64,000 nt of DNA from Acidimicrobiaceae bacterium (GCA_947450115.1 CANFUE010000004.1:30814-94813); one strand, 5' to 3'; shown: positions 9,633 to 19,325, counted from the first letter of the stretch. The notes: a model not told the origin generated them from the letters alone. Made by a program: numbers and translations.

Positions 9633-10733
9633 ATGACTTATATTCCATCTCAAGTTGCCGACATCACCGTCGAATGGCTCAATGATGTTTTGCCAAAGAA
9701 CGTGGGCAGAGTCCAGAGTTTCACTATTACCCGATTTGGAACCGGTGTAGGCATTCTCGGAGAACTTGCTCGCTTGCACATCACCTATACCGATGGCCCA
9801 CAAGCTGGCCCAGCAACCATTGTTGCAAAATGTCAATCACCTGCAGTAGAAAATCAATTTCTTGCTCAAGCAATGGGCTTCTACTTAAGAGAAGTGAACT
9901 TCTACCGCGAGATATCGGCGCACCTCGATGTACGCGTGCCTCAGTCGTACTACGCCGATGCCGGCACAGAAGGTTTGCCTTTCATTATTTTGATTGAAGA
10001 CATCACCGATGCATATTGCCCCGATCAAGTGAAGGGCCTCACACTCAATGAAACAGAACGCATTCTCGACACCGTTGCCGTGCTGCATGCAGAGTTTTGG
10101 GAAACTCCACAGCTCTACGAGCTCACGTGGTTACCACCCATGAACAACCCGCTGTACAAGGCGGGCAAAATGATGGCCGAAGCGCAGTGGCCTACCTTTG
10201 TTGAACACTTTGGCGAACGACTTGGCGGCGACATGCTCGACACATTGAAGCTGGCCTGTGAGAAATATCCAGACATGCTCGATTGGTGGGTGCAACAAGG
10301 TCATCAAACCTTTACCCACACTGACTGTCGTGCGGAGAACTACCTCTTTGGCGGAAGTGCCGGGGCAGACACCATCACCATGATCGACTTTCAACTCAGC
10401 ACACGCCACGTTGGTGCATGGGACGTATGCAACTTGCTTGCTGCTTCCATTACGCCTGAACTACGCCGCGAACACGAAGGTGCACTTCTTCAGCGTTACT
10501 TCAACCGCGTCAGCGAACTGGCCGGCGATAAGCCTGGTTTTGCCGGATACTCACTCGATCGTCTCTGGTACGACTATCGCGCATCACTTTTGCAACAAGG
10601 AGTTGCCCAGGTCATCACCTCAAACCTGCAAGGTGGCAACGAACGTGGCAATGAATTACTCGAACAGTTGCATATGCGCCCATTACTTGCCGCAATCGAC
10701 CACAACGTCGGCGATATTTTGAAAGATTTCTAA
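9633..10733 (+). CDS. Phosphotransferase of the aminoglycoside phosphotransferase / ecdysteroid kinase-like superfamily
   Basis: ATG at 9633; TFTHTDCRAENYLFGG and MIDFQLSTRHVGAWDVCNLL match the APH/EcKL catalytic loop and DFQ metal-binding motif. Confidence 0.7.
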   Translation: MTYIPSQVADITVEWLNDVLPKNVGRVQSFTITRFGTGVGILGELARLHITYTDGPQAGPATIVAKCQSPAVENQFLAQAMGFYLREVNFYREISAHLDVRVPQSYYADAGTEGLPFIILIEDITDAYCPDQVKGLTLNETERILDTVAVLHAEFWETPQLYELTWLPPMNNPLYKAGKMMAEAQWPTFVEHFGERLGGDMLDTLKLACEKYPDMLDWWVQQGHQTFTHTDCRAENYLFGGSAGADTITMIDFQLSTRHVGAWDVCNLLAASITPELRREHEGALLQRYFNRVSELAGDKPGFAGYSLDRLWYDYRASLLQQGVAQVITSNLQGGNERGNELLEQLHMRPLLAAIDHNVGDILKDF

Positions 10734-10746
10734 ATAAAGAAAGACC

Positions 10747-11415
10747 ATGACAGAACTTCTCCCTCCTCCAATTGACAGCACTTTAGAAGAAATCCACGAA
10801 CGCACGTATTTAGTGAAGGCGTATTACAAATCGAAAGATTCCATGATTGTTCGTGGCGCGGTACGTGACTATAAACCCGCTGGTTTATATGTACCCGACG
10901 ACCCCGAACCACTCCCCGTACATCACATGATTGTTGCTCTTGAAATTTCATACCCAAACATGGTCATTACCGATGCAACGGTCGAGCTTGAAGTAACTCC
11001 CCATCTTGGCTGCCAGCGCATTACCGACCACTACAAAAATCTCATCGGTCTTAGCATTGCGCGTGGTTTTACTCATAAGGTGCGTGAACTTTTTGGTGGC
11101 CCGCGCGGCTGCACACACACCACCGCACTCCTGCAAGCAATGGCACCTGTTGCCATTCAAAGCGTGTGGTCAATGAACGCCGTTGGCGTGCGCGACGGTG
11201 TCGACTTACCAGCAGTTCCGCGTGGCACTCGTGAAGAACGCCTTGCCGCAATGCGATTCAACCTCAACACCTGCCATATTTGGGATGAAAATGGCGAGAT
11301 GGCCAACATCGTTGCCGACGGCGGCGACATTGGGCTTCCACTGTGGATTGAAGATCGCTACGCCAAACTGGGGCGCAACCCTATTGAGTGGCGTAAGCGC
11401 ATGGGTAACGACTAA
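10747..11415 (+). CDS. DUF2889 domain-containing protein
   Basis: 222 aa; GCQRITDHYKNLIGLSIARGFTHKVRELFGGPRGCTHTTALLQAMAP. Confidence 0.75.
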   Translation: MTELLPPPIDSTLEEIHERTYLVKAYYKSKDSMIVRGAVRDYKPAGLYVPDDPEPLPVHHMIVALEISYPNMVITDATVELEVTPHLGCQRITDHYKNLIGLSIARGFTHKVRELFGGPRGCTHTTALLQAMAPVAIQSVWSMNAVGVRDGVDLPAVPRGTREERLAAMRFNLNTCHIWDENGEMANIVADGGDIGLPLWIEDRYAKLGRNPIEWRKRMGND

Positions 11416-11423
11416 GTCTTTAT

Positions 11424-12521
11424 TTAGAAAACAAAAACTGGCTTAATTGTGACACCTGTTTCACTATCGTGTTGGGCTTCGTTAATTTGATCGAGCCGAT
11501 ACGTCTTAATGAGTTTCTCAATAGGAAACTGCCCGCGACGATGCCACTCAATCATCTTGGGAATGAATTCACCGGGGAATGCATCGCCTTCAATGACTCC
11601 CATCACTGTTTTCCCAAAGAGAAAACCGCTTCCTTCAAGTGTGAACTCGGCAAGACCCGCACCCACTAGACAACACACACCTGTGGGCCGCAACGCATCA
11701 ACGGCACCACGCACCACCGACTGCACACCAGTGGTATCGAATGCATACTGCGCACCACCAGCAGTGATTTGCTGTACCGACTCCACAATGTTGGTTGTGG
11801 ATTTCGCGTTCAAGGTATGTGTTGCGCCGAGTTCATGGGCAAGAGCCAACCGAGAGTCGTGCAAGTCGACTGCAATGATGGTGCTGCAGCCAGCAATTTT
11901 TGCTGCCATCACTGCTGCTAATCCCACAGCGCCTGCACCATAAATTGCTATGGAAGTTCCAGCACGTACCTTGAGCGAATTAATAACCGCGCCTGCTCCT
12001 GTTTGGAATCCACAACCAAGTGGTCCGAGAAGTTCTAGTTTTACGTCGTCTGCAGTGACCTTCACTACGTTACGTTCACTTGCCATTGCATAATTTGCAA
12101 AACTTGATTGCCCAAACCAGCAACATGCCATGTTGGTGCCATCAGTTGAAGTGAGCGGAGTAGAACCGTCCATACGCGTACCCATGAAGTTCAACGGATA
12201 AAAAAGATCGCAATATTGTGGGAAGCCAGTTGAGCAGTTGGTGCATTTCCCACAGCTCGCATACGACATCACCACTTTGTCGCCAGGCGCAACCGAGGTC
12301 ACCCCTGCACCTACCGCTTCCACGATGCCTGAACCTTCATGACCCAAAACAACAGGCAGAGGGAAAGGTGCCCCTGGAGTACGCGCCAGCAAGTCGGTAT
12401 GGCACATTCCTGCGCCCACAACTCGCACAAGAACCTCACCAGGGCGAGGGTCAGATATTTCTAGCTCACGCACCTCAAATGCTCCGTCATGGCTGGGTAA
12501 TACTGCGGCAGAAATTTTCAT
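11424..12521 (-). CDS. Zinc-dependent (aryl-)alcohol dehydrogenase, MDR superfamily
   Basis: GHEGSGIVEAVGAGV, CGKCTNCSTGFPQYC structural Zn motif, AIYGAGAVGLAAVMAAK Rossmann motif; ATG at 12521 (MKISAAVLPSHDG) preferred over track start 12629. Confidence 0.85.
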   Translation of the reverse strand: MKISAAVLPSHDGAFEVRELEISDPRPGEVLVRVVGAGMCHTDLLARTPGAPFPLPVVLGHEGSGIVEAVGAGVTSVAPGDKVVMSYASCGKCTNCSTGFPQYCDLFYPLNFMGTRMDGSTPLTSTDGTNMACCWFGQSSFANYAMASERNVVKVTADDVKLELLGPLGCGFQTGAGAVINSLKVRAGTSIAIYGAGAVGLAAVMAAKIAGCSTIIAVDLHDSRLALAHELGATHTLNAKSTTNIVESVQQITAGGAQYAFDTTGVQSVVRGAVDALRPTGVCCLVGAGLAEFTLEGSGFLFGKTVMGVIEGDAFPGEFIPKMIEWHRRGQFPIEKLIKTYRLDQINEAQHDSETGVTIKPVFVF

Positions 12522-12671
12522 AAATTCATCATGCCATGTCTTGGCAATTCGTGCGAGAGCGTCTAGAGTAAAAAACGAAGGGGAGTATCCCATAAGTACT
12601 GTTGTCGTCATCACGGTAAAAGTGAGCAATCACTCTTACCCGGCACGGTTGCCCAATTTGGGCGGGAGAGA

Positions 12672-12716
12672 CTTTCGACGAAGTCAACGTGTTCGCTCGC
12701 GAGCACCCGTCGAAAG
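12672..12716 (+). promoter_or_regulatory. Nested stem-loop in the htpX 5' leader overlapping the ribosome-binding site (putative RNA thermometer or cis-regulatory element)
   Basis: Perfect 9-bp arms CTTTCGACG (12672-12680) / CGTCGAAAG (12708-12716) enclose GTGTTC (12689-12694) / GAGCAC (12701-12706); the 3' arm covers most of the AAAGG SD (12713-12717) upstream of ATG 12726. Confidence 0.5.
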
Positions 12717-12725
12717 GTAGTACTC

Positions 12726-13601
12726 ATGTTGAAAAACACCATCAAAACATCCGTTCTTCTCGCTGGGCTCGGTGGCCTCATTGTCACCATCGCCGGTGTC
12801 TTAGGTGGAGGAAGTTCTAGTTCGCTCACCTTTGGTCTCTTCATTGCCTTCGCAATGGTGGGCGGCTCATATTGGTTCAGCGACAAGCTCGCCCTGAAAA
12901 GCGCCAAAGCACGTATTGTGACCGAAGCAGATGCCCCCCTCTTCTTCGGCATGGTGAAAGAACTCACCGAGCGCGCCAGCATGCCCATGCCACGTGTTGC
13001 CATTGCTCCGAGTGAACAGCCCAACGCTTTTGCTACAGGTCGTAATCCTCGCCACGCGGTGGTGTGTGCAACAGAGGGCCTCTTACGCACCATGCCTGAA
13101 GATGAACTACGTGGCGTGATGGCGCACGAGTTAATGCATGTGAAGCATCGCGACATTCTCATTGGCTCGGTTGCTGCTGCTATTGCTACAGCAATTTCCT
13201 TCATTGCGAACATGGCAATGTGGGCGGCCATGTTTGGCGGCCGCGGAAATAACGACAACGAACGAGCAAACCCATTTGCATTACTCCTCGTCTCGATGCT
13301 TGCCCCTATTGCCGCATCACTCTTGCAAATGGCGGTTTCGCGATCACGTGAATTTGAAGCCGACCGTGGAGCTGCCGAGCTTCTCGGCGATGGCAAATCC
13401 CTCGCCAATGCTCTCGAACGTATTGAGGCAACTGCAAAGCAAACGCCGATGCAAGTTGCACCAGCGCAGGCATATGCATATATCCACAACCCTCTTGCAG
13501 AATTCCAGCAGAAAAAGGGCGGCCCCAATATGGCGCGACTCTTTTCCACCCACCCCAGCACCGATGAGCGCATTGCTCGTCTTCGCTCAATGAGCTTCTA
13601 A
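12726..13601 (+). CDS. htpX: Membrane zinc metalloprotease HtpX (M48B)
   Basis: 291 aa; HELMHVKHRD zinc motif, SREFEADRGAAEL, N-terminal TM helices. Confidence 0.92.
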   Translation: MLKNTIKTSVLLAGLGGLIVTIAGVLGGGSSSSLTFGLFIAFAMVGGSYWFSDKLALKSAKARIVTEADAPLFFGMVKELTERASMPMPRVAIAPSEQPNAFATGRNPRHAVVCATEGLLRTMPEDELRGVMAHELMHVKHRDILIGSVAAAIATAISFIANMAMWAAMFGGRGNNDNERANPFALLLVSMLAPIAASLLQMAVSRSREFEADRGAAELLGDGKSLANALERIEATAKQTPMQVAPAQAYAYIHNPLAEFQQKKGGPNMARLFSTHPSTDERIARLRSMSF

Positions 13602-13603
13602 AC

Positions 13604-16345
13604 ATGCCAGACACAACTAAAGACGCAGCAAGCAGCAACCTCCTCTCGCGCGCACATGCCACGAGTATTGAGGAAGTCGCCTCTGCCTTAGGAACCAGCC
13701 CCACCGACGGCATCACTTCCGCTGAGGCCACCGCGCGTCTCACCACTTATGGCGCAAACGAACTTGCTGCGCCCGCAGTGATTCCGGCGTGGCGAAAGTT
13801 GCTCGCACAATTTCAAGACTTGCTCATACTCATTCTCATTGGTGCAGCAATAGTTTCTTTTGCCATCTCAGGGGAACTCAAAACACCTCTCGTGGTGTTA
13901 GTAGTTGTGGTGTTCAATGCAACCCTCGGATTCATCCAAGAAAATCGCGCAGAGAAATCACTTGATGCACTGCGCAAAATGCTCAGTGCACAAGTGCGGG
14001 TCCGGCGCGATCATGCAATTCAACTCATCAACACTTCCCACATTGTTCCCGGCGACATTGTTTTGGTGGAAGCCGGTGACCGCCTCCCCGCCGATGGTCG
14101 CATTGTTTTCGCCAATAACGTAGAGGTAGACGAGTCTGCTATCACGGGTGAAAGTCACCCGGTTGCGAAACATCATGAAATCATTGCCGAGGCCAATGCC
14201 TCATTGGGCGACCGCCATTGCATGGCATATATGAACTCCACCGTCACACGTGGTCGCGCTGAAGTTCTTATTACTCACACCGGAATGACCACTGAAATCG
14301 GGCGCATTGCCGGATTGCTTGCCTCAACACCCACCGAAAAGACTCCCCTGCAAAAGCAACTCGATGGGCTTGCCCATCAGCTCATCATCTTGGCTGGCGT
14401 CATCGTCGGCCTCGTTATGGTGGCAAACCTGTTACGTGGAGAATCATTGAGTGATGTACTTCTCACTGCCGTCGCACTTGCAGTTGCTGCTATTCCTGAG
14501 GGCCTCCCTGCGGTCACCGTCGTCACCCTTGCTATTGGAGTAAATCAACTCGCCGGACGCAATGCCATCATTAAACGCCTCGCTGCGGTGGAAACACTCG
14601 GTTGTACCAGCGTCATCTGCAGTGACAAAACAGGAACGCTCACCTTGAACCAGATGACTGCTACTCATTTAGTTTTTGAGGGAAAAACTTTTGAAGTATC
14701 AGGTGGCGGATACTCTCGCATCGGGTCAATTACAGACATCGCACCAGTAACCGACACACTCATCATCACTGCTCGTGGGCTCGCACTATGTGCCGATGCA
14801 ATGGTGCATCACCGTGGAGAATCTGATGACCTTGTTGGCGACCCAACAGAGGGGGCCCTTGTTGTTCTTGCTGAAAAGCTGCATATAGAGATTGCCGAAA
14901 CGCGACGCCAATTCCCTCGAGAAAATGAAGTTCCCTTCGACTCCTCATACAAGTACATGGCAACGGCACATTTCACCACCTCTCCCGTAGGTGGTCGCAC
15001 CATGCGCATTTACGTTAAAGGCGCCCCCGATGTGCTCATGGCGCGCTCACAAACTTGCTTGTGGACAAATTCTCGGCCTGTCGATATCAACAGTGTTGCC
15101 AACGAACTCAATACAACTTATGACTCCATGGCAAGTGAAGGACTTCGGGTGCTTGCCTTAGCAATGCGCGAACTTCCCGAAGAAGAATACGAAGAGTTTC
15201 TCAGCAATGGAGGTTCACTTTATGACCTCATCAACGAGCTCACCTTGCTCGCACTGGTGGGAATCGTCGACCCACCGCGCCCTGAAGCTCGTGTTGCTAT
15301 TGCAGAAGCCCACGCCGCGGGTATTGATGTCAAAATGATTACTGGCGACCATGCAGTTACCGCTGCGAGCATTGGTCGCCAACTAGGTATTACCGGCCGC
15401 GCAATGACTGGCGCAGAGCTCAACGAACTCAGTGACGAAGATCTTGCAGCACAAATTGATGACATCGGTGTCTTTGCAAGAGTGGCTCCTGAACACAAAA
15501 TGCGCCTTGTTGCTCAACTCCAGGCAAATGGAAAAGTTGTTGCTATGACCGGTGACGGCGTGAACGATGCCCCTGCTCTCAAAAAATCCGACATGGGCAT
15601 TGCAATGGGCATTACAGGAACGGAAGTATCGAAGGAAGCCGCCACCATGGTGCTCACCGACGATAACTTCGCCACCATCGTTGGTGCGGTGCGTCAAGGC
15701 CGCGCGATTTACCACAACATCATTTCTTTTGTTCGCTTCCAACTGTCCACAGCAATCGGCTTTGCAATGCTCTTTCTTGCAGCTTCAGTCTTTGGAATTG
15801 CCAACGGAAAACCCTTCGCCGCAATCGCTATCTTGTGGGTGAACATCATCATGGATGGGCCGCCCGCAATGGCGCTGGCCTTCGACAGCCCCACGGCCAA
15901 TGTGATGCAGAAACTCCCACGTCCTCCCGAGGAACCTATTCTCACGAAACAGCGCTGGATGGCGGTTCTCATATCGTCATTCACCATGGCTGCCGGAACG
16001 CTTGCGGTTTTGCAGTTGGCACCTGGTGACCCCGCTTACGATGGGTCATCTACTGCCACCACTATGGCCTTTGTGACATTCGTCTTCTTCCAATTCTTCA
16101 ACATCTTGAATTCCCGCATGGAGACACACAGCGTCTTGAGCAAAAGAACACTCTCCAACTGGCGACTGTGGGCGGCACTTGCCGCAGTGGGAGTAATTCA
16201 AATTCTGGTCACCATCGTGTCTCCGCTACAAAATCTCTTCCACACCACCAGCATCAGTGTTGGGCAGTGGCTCATCTGTGCACTCGTTGCGAGCAGCGTG
16301 GTCGTCGTGGAAGAAATACGTAAGTTCCTTGCTCGCAGCATGTGA
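13604..16345 (+). CDS. Cation-transporting P-type ATPase (P2A / Ca2+-type)
   Basis: 913 aa; SDKTGTLTLNQM phosphorylation site, MTGDGVNDAPALKKSDMGIAMGITGTEVSKEAATMVLTDDNF, AAIPEGLPAVTVV. Confidence 0.9.
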   Translation: MPDTTKDAASSNLLSRAHATSIEEVASALGTSPTDGITSAEATARLTTYGANELAAPAVIPAWRKLLAQFQDLLILILIGAAIVSFAISGELKTPLVVLVVVVFNATLGFIQENRAEKSLDALRKMLSAQVRVRRDHAIQLINTSHIVPGDIVLVEAGDRLPADGRIVFANNVEVDESAITGESHPVAKHHEIIAEANASLGDRHCMAYMNSTVTRGRAEVLITHTGMTTEIGRIAGLLASTPTEKTPLQKQLDGLAHQLIILAGVIVGLVMVANLLRGESLSDVLLTAVALAVAAIPEGLPAVTVVTLAIGVNQLAGRNAIIKRLAAVETLGCTSVICSDKTGTLTLNQMTATHLVFEGKTFEVSGGGYSRIGSITDIAPVTDTLIITARGLALCADAMVHHRGESDDLVGDPTEGALVVLAEKLHIEIAETRRQFPRENEVPFDSSYKYMATAHFTTSPVGGRTMRIYVKGAPDVLMARSQTCLWTNSRPVDINSVANELNTTYDSMASEGLRVLALAMRELPEEEYEEFLSNGGSLYDLINELTLLALVGIVDPPRPEARVAIAEAHAAGIDVKMITGDHAVTAASIGRQLGITGRAMTGAELNELSDEDLAAQIDDIGVFARVAPEHKMRLVAQLQANGKVVAMTGDGVNDAPALKKSDMGIAMGITGTEVSKEAATMVLTDDNFATIVGAVRQGRAIYHNIISFVRFQLSTAIGFAMLFLAASVFGIANGKPFAAIAILWVNIIMDGPPAMALAFDSPTANVMQKLPRPPEEPILTKQRWMAVLISSFTMAAGTLAVLQLAPGDPAYDGSSTATTMAFVTFVFFQFFNILNSRMETHSVLSKRTLSNWRLWAALAAVGVIQILVTIVSPLQNLFHTTSISVGQWLICALVASSVVVVEEIRKFLARSM

Positions 16346-16402
16346 TGTACCGCAAATACGCAGTTTCGTTCCGATGAGGCTCCATCTGACAACATAGGAG
16401 TA

Positions 16403-16834
16403 ATGGCTGATGGAATCGTTCGCGCTGCTGGTGGAGTTGTTTGGCGTACCAACGGTAACAACCGCGTTGAACTGCTCCTCGTACATCGCCCTGGCGAAGG
16501 TTACGACGACTGGACCTTTCCCAAGGGGAAACGTGACGACATCGATTCAAGTGAGGAAGACTGTGCCATTCGTGAAGTGTGGGAAGAAACCGGTTACCAC
16601 TGCCGGCTCGGGCACGAGATTGCTCGCATTAACTACATCGACCGTAAAGGTCGCCCCAAGCGTGTGCGTTACTGGACCATGACCGTGTCGGGTGGAGCAG
16701 AGAGCTACTCAAATGAAGTAGACGCCATGATGTGGATGCCTATCGACCGTGCGCGTAAGAAGATTACTTACGAACGCGACCTACTTGTTATTGACTGTTT
16801 TGAAAACTTCTTACGCTCGGGTCTTACTGAGTAA
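16403..16834 (+). CDS. NUDIX hydrolase
   Basis: 143 aa; Nudix box-like segment DWTFPKGKRDDIDSSEEDCAIREVWEETG. Confidence 0.85.
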   Translation: MADGIVRAAGGVVWRTNGNNRVELLLVHRPGEGYDDWTFPKGKRDDIDSSEEDCAIREVWEETGYHCRLGHEIARINYIDRKGRPKRVRYWTMTVSGGAESYSNEVDAMMWMPIDRARKKITYERDLLVIDCFENFLRSGLTE

Positions 16835-16838
16835 GACC
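16820..16838. repeat. Perfect inverted repeat across two overlapping convergent stop codons; possible bidirectional terminator element
   Basis: GGTCTTACT-G-AGTAAGACC; contains the NUDIX stop (16832-16834) and the sufC2 stop (16824-16826); followed by ACCGG-CATAA-CCGGT. Confidence 0.5.
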
Positions 16839-17552
16839 GGCATAACCGGTTGTTTCCAATTCGTCTGCAAGCTCGGGTCCGCCTGATTTCACAATTTTGC
16901 CGGCGGCCAAAATATGCACCACGTCGGGACGAAGTTCTTCCAAGAGCCGCGCATAGTGAGTAATCACCAAGACGCCGAGATTGTCTTCTTGAGTAGCAGC
17001 TTCAACTCGACGTGCGCAGTCGCGTAGTGCGTCGATATCGAGCCCCGAGTCGAGTTCATCGAGAATGGCGAACTTTGGTTTCAATAATGCCAACTGCAGT
17101 GTTTCATTACGCTTCTTCTCGCCGCCTGAAAGATCGACGTTCATAGAACGCTCTACCAGAGCCATGTCGAAATGAATACGAGCAGCTTCTGCAACAATTT
17201 CGGCGTCGAGTGTTGACGTATTACGACCCCGCGAAGCGTAGGCCTCACGAATGACGTCGTCGAGATGCACTCCAGGTACTTCTGTGGGGTACTGCATAAT
17301 GAGATGCAATCCAGCTTGCGCCCGCTGCCATGCAGGCAAAGCGAGAAGGTCTTCACCGTCGAGTGTGACACTTCCACTATGCACGACGTAGCCAGGCTTT
17401 CCCATGACAACACCCGACAAGGTTGACTTACCGGCACCGTTCGGACCCATGATGGCATGTACTTCACCTGAGCTCAGCGTGAGGTTGATGCCATTTAAAA
17501 TTTGCTTGCCCGGAATACCAGCAACGAGATTTTCGATTTTCAACGTGCTCAT
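16824..17552 (-). CDS. sufC: Fe-S cluster assembly ATPase SufC (second, divergent copy)
   Basis: 242 aa; GPNGAGKST, LSGGEKKRNETLQLALLKP, ILDELDSGLDIDAL; last gene of the sufB-X-sufD-Rieske-sufC run. Confidence 0.9.
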   Translation of the reverse strand: MSTLKIENLVAGIPGKQILNGINLTLSSGEVHAIMGPNGAGKSTLSGVVMGKPGYVVHSGSVTLDGEDLLALPAWQRAQAGLHLIMQYPTEVPGVHLDDVIREAYASRGRNTSTLDAEIVAEAARIHFDMALVERSMNVDLSGGEKKRNETLQLALLKPKFAILDELDSGLDIDALRDCARRVEAATQEDNLGVLVITHYARLLEELRPDVVHILAAGKIVKSGGPELADELETTGYAGLTQ

Positions 17553-17884
17553 GACGCTTCTCCATTTTCTGCGCGACGCGTAACGAAAACTTCGTCGCCA
17601 TTGGTGCTCACACTAAAAACTTCTACTGGTTGAGTAGCCGGAAAGGTGCTGGGTACACCTGTTTCCAAACTAAATGCACTGCCGTGTTTCCAACATTCCA
17701 ATTCCTTTTTTCCACAATGCACTTCACCTTCAGATAAAGAGATGTTGGCGTGGCTGCAACGATCGGCAATGGCATAGAGCGTTTCATCGATGCGAATGAC
17801 CGCAACCGCAACTCCATTGACGTCGACTTTCACTGCAACTCCTTGGCCAAAGTCTTGCGCTAAACCAACGCGTACCGCGCTCAC
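17549..17884 (-). CDS. Rieske [2Fe-2S] ferredoxin-like protein within the suf operon
   Basis: 111 aa; CSHANISLSEGEVHCGKKELECWKHGSAF gives C-x-H...C-x2-H Rieske ligands. Confidence 0.88.
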   Translation of the reverse strand: MSAVRVGLAQDFGQGVAVKVDVNGVAVAVIRIDETLYAIADRCSHANISLSEGEVHCGKKELECWKHGSAFSLETGVPSTFPATQPVEVFSVSTNGDEVFVTRRAENGEAS

Positions 17885-18990
17885 TGCGCACCCGCGTGCA
17901 ACTTTGCAGCAACTTTGGCCCGCAAGCCCGAGACCACGTCAATTTGTGGCAAGCGCTCAAGAACTTCGTTGAAAAAACCAAGTACTACGAGACGTTCCGC
18001 AATGTCGGGGTGAATACCACGACTTTCCAAATAGAAACGCTGCTCATCGTCAATTGGCCCAACTGTGCTGGCATGGCTGCATTTCACATCGTTTGTTTCA
18101 ATTTCTAGGTTCGGCACGCTTTCAGCCCACGCGCCATGCGACAACGTGAGGTTGCGGTTCGTTTGGTAGGCCTGTGACCCATGAGCTTCATGCTCAATGC
18201 GAATGAGGCCCGTGTACACGCTCTTTGCAGTGTCTTGAACTGCACCCTTGAAGAGCAAGTCGCTCGATGTGCGCGGAGCAATGTGAGTTTGCAATGTACG
18301 GAAATCGTGCATTTGAGTTTTGTCGGCGAAGTAGAGCGCAACTTGTTGTGTTGTTGCACCAATACCTACCAAGCGAGCTTCCGTGCGCACGCGGGCGTAA
18401 TCGCCACCAAGCGCAACGGTAAACAACCGTGTGGTGGAATCTCGCTCACCCAAAGACTGTTGATGAGCAATTTTCCATGTTTTATTGCCGAGTTCATTAA
18501 TGGCAATGTAAGTAACACGTGCTGATTGTGCAGCACGAATTTCAACAACAGGCGCGATGAGCGACGAAATATCGTCTGCCGATAAGAAATGCTCAACCAC
18601 TGTGACTTCGCTGTTTTCTGCAGCGTCGATGATAAGCCGCGGAGCAGCAAGTACACCTGAAATGGAAAGCGTTCGTGTAATAACAATGGGGCTGGCATAC
18701 GACTTACCACGAGCAGTTTTAACAGTGATGATGTCGGCATGTGCCCCACTGCAATGGATGGCGTTAATTTCTGCAAATGCATCGACAGGAATGGGCATGG
18801 CGATTCCGCACTCGCCCACCGCTGCGCCTTGCACAACAATGCCGGCAACATCGGCTGGCGCATCAACGCGATTTTCTACTGACCCTGCAACAAAAGAGTC
18901 GAGGCTCAGTTCTTCAATACGGCTATAACGCCATATTTCTTCTTCGGCTGTAGGCAATACCACGCCTGGGTAGTGAGCAGTGCTGCTCAT
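17881..18990 (-). CDS. sufD: Fe-S cluster assembly protein SufD
   Basis: SufBD fold: CSHASTVGPIDDEQRFYLESRGI; ATG at 18990 overlaps the preceding stop (ATGA). Confidence 0.9.
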   Translation of the reverse strand: MSSTAHYPGVVLPTAEEEIWRYSRIEELSLDSFVAGSVENRVDAPADVAGIVVQGAAVGECGIAMPIPVDAFAEINAIHCSGAHADIITVKTARGKSYASPIVITRTLSISGVLAAPRLIIDAAENSEVTVVEHFLSADDISSLIAPVVEIRAAQSARVTYIAINELGNKTWKIAHQQSLGERDSTTRLFTVALGGDYARVRTEARLVGIGATTQQVALYFADKTQMHDFRTLQTHIAPRTSSDLLFKGAVQDTAKSVYTGLIRIEHEAHGSQAYQTNRNLTLSHGAWAESVPNLEIETNDVKCSHASTVGPIDDEQRFYLESRGIHPDIAERLVVLGFFNEVLERLPQIDVVSGLRAKVAAKLHAGAQ

Positions 18991-19325
18991 TTTTTTCCTC
19001 CAAATCGCCACCAGCGGCGACGCTTTTTGTCGTGTGAAAACTCTTCTATATAACTGCGCCCTACGGCATTAATAATTTCCTCTGCCGCATCGAGTACTGC
19101 CGCAGCTGTTCCGTCGTCGAGACCTGGCGGTTCAGTAGGAGTACGTGGTGCGATAGCACTTCCGTGAACCCAAGCGACGTCGGCTAGACGCCGTTCATAA
19201 CATGCACAATTTTCTGGGCAACGCCACGGGGCATCGGGAGCCATGTCGAGGGTGCACTTACGTACTGCATCGCCATTTGAATAGGTACGTGTTTCGTAGT
19301 GCTTGCATTCGGTTCGCATTGGCAT
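18987..19325 (-). CDS. Small Cys-rich protein of unknown function encoded between sufB and sufD
   Basis: ATG at 19325 overlaps the sufB TGA (TGATG); 112 aa with five Cys: TECKHYETRTYSNGDAVRKCTLDMAPDAPWRCPENCACYERR. Confidence 0.75.
   Translation of the reverse strand: MPMRTECKHYETRTYSNGDAVRKCTLDMAPDAPWRCPENCACYERRLADVAWVHGSAIAPRTPTEPPGLDDGTAAAVLDAAEEIINAVGRSYIEEFSHDKKRRRWWRFGGKK

Noticed and set aside
12672-12716. CIRCE or HspR-HAIR operator upstream of htpX
   Set aside because: The inverted-repeat arms do not match TTAGCACTC/GAGTGCTAA or CTTGAGT/ACTCAAG; structure retained as an unclassified candidate.
12611-13573. 320-aa antisense ORF opposite htpX
   Set aside because: Antisense to a confidently identified HtpX; low-complexity Ser/Ala/Arg composition typical of shadow frames.
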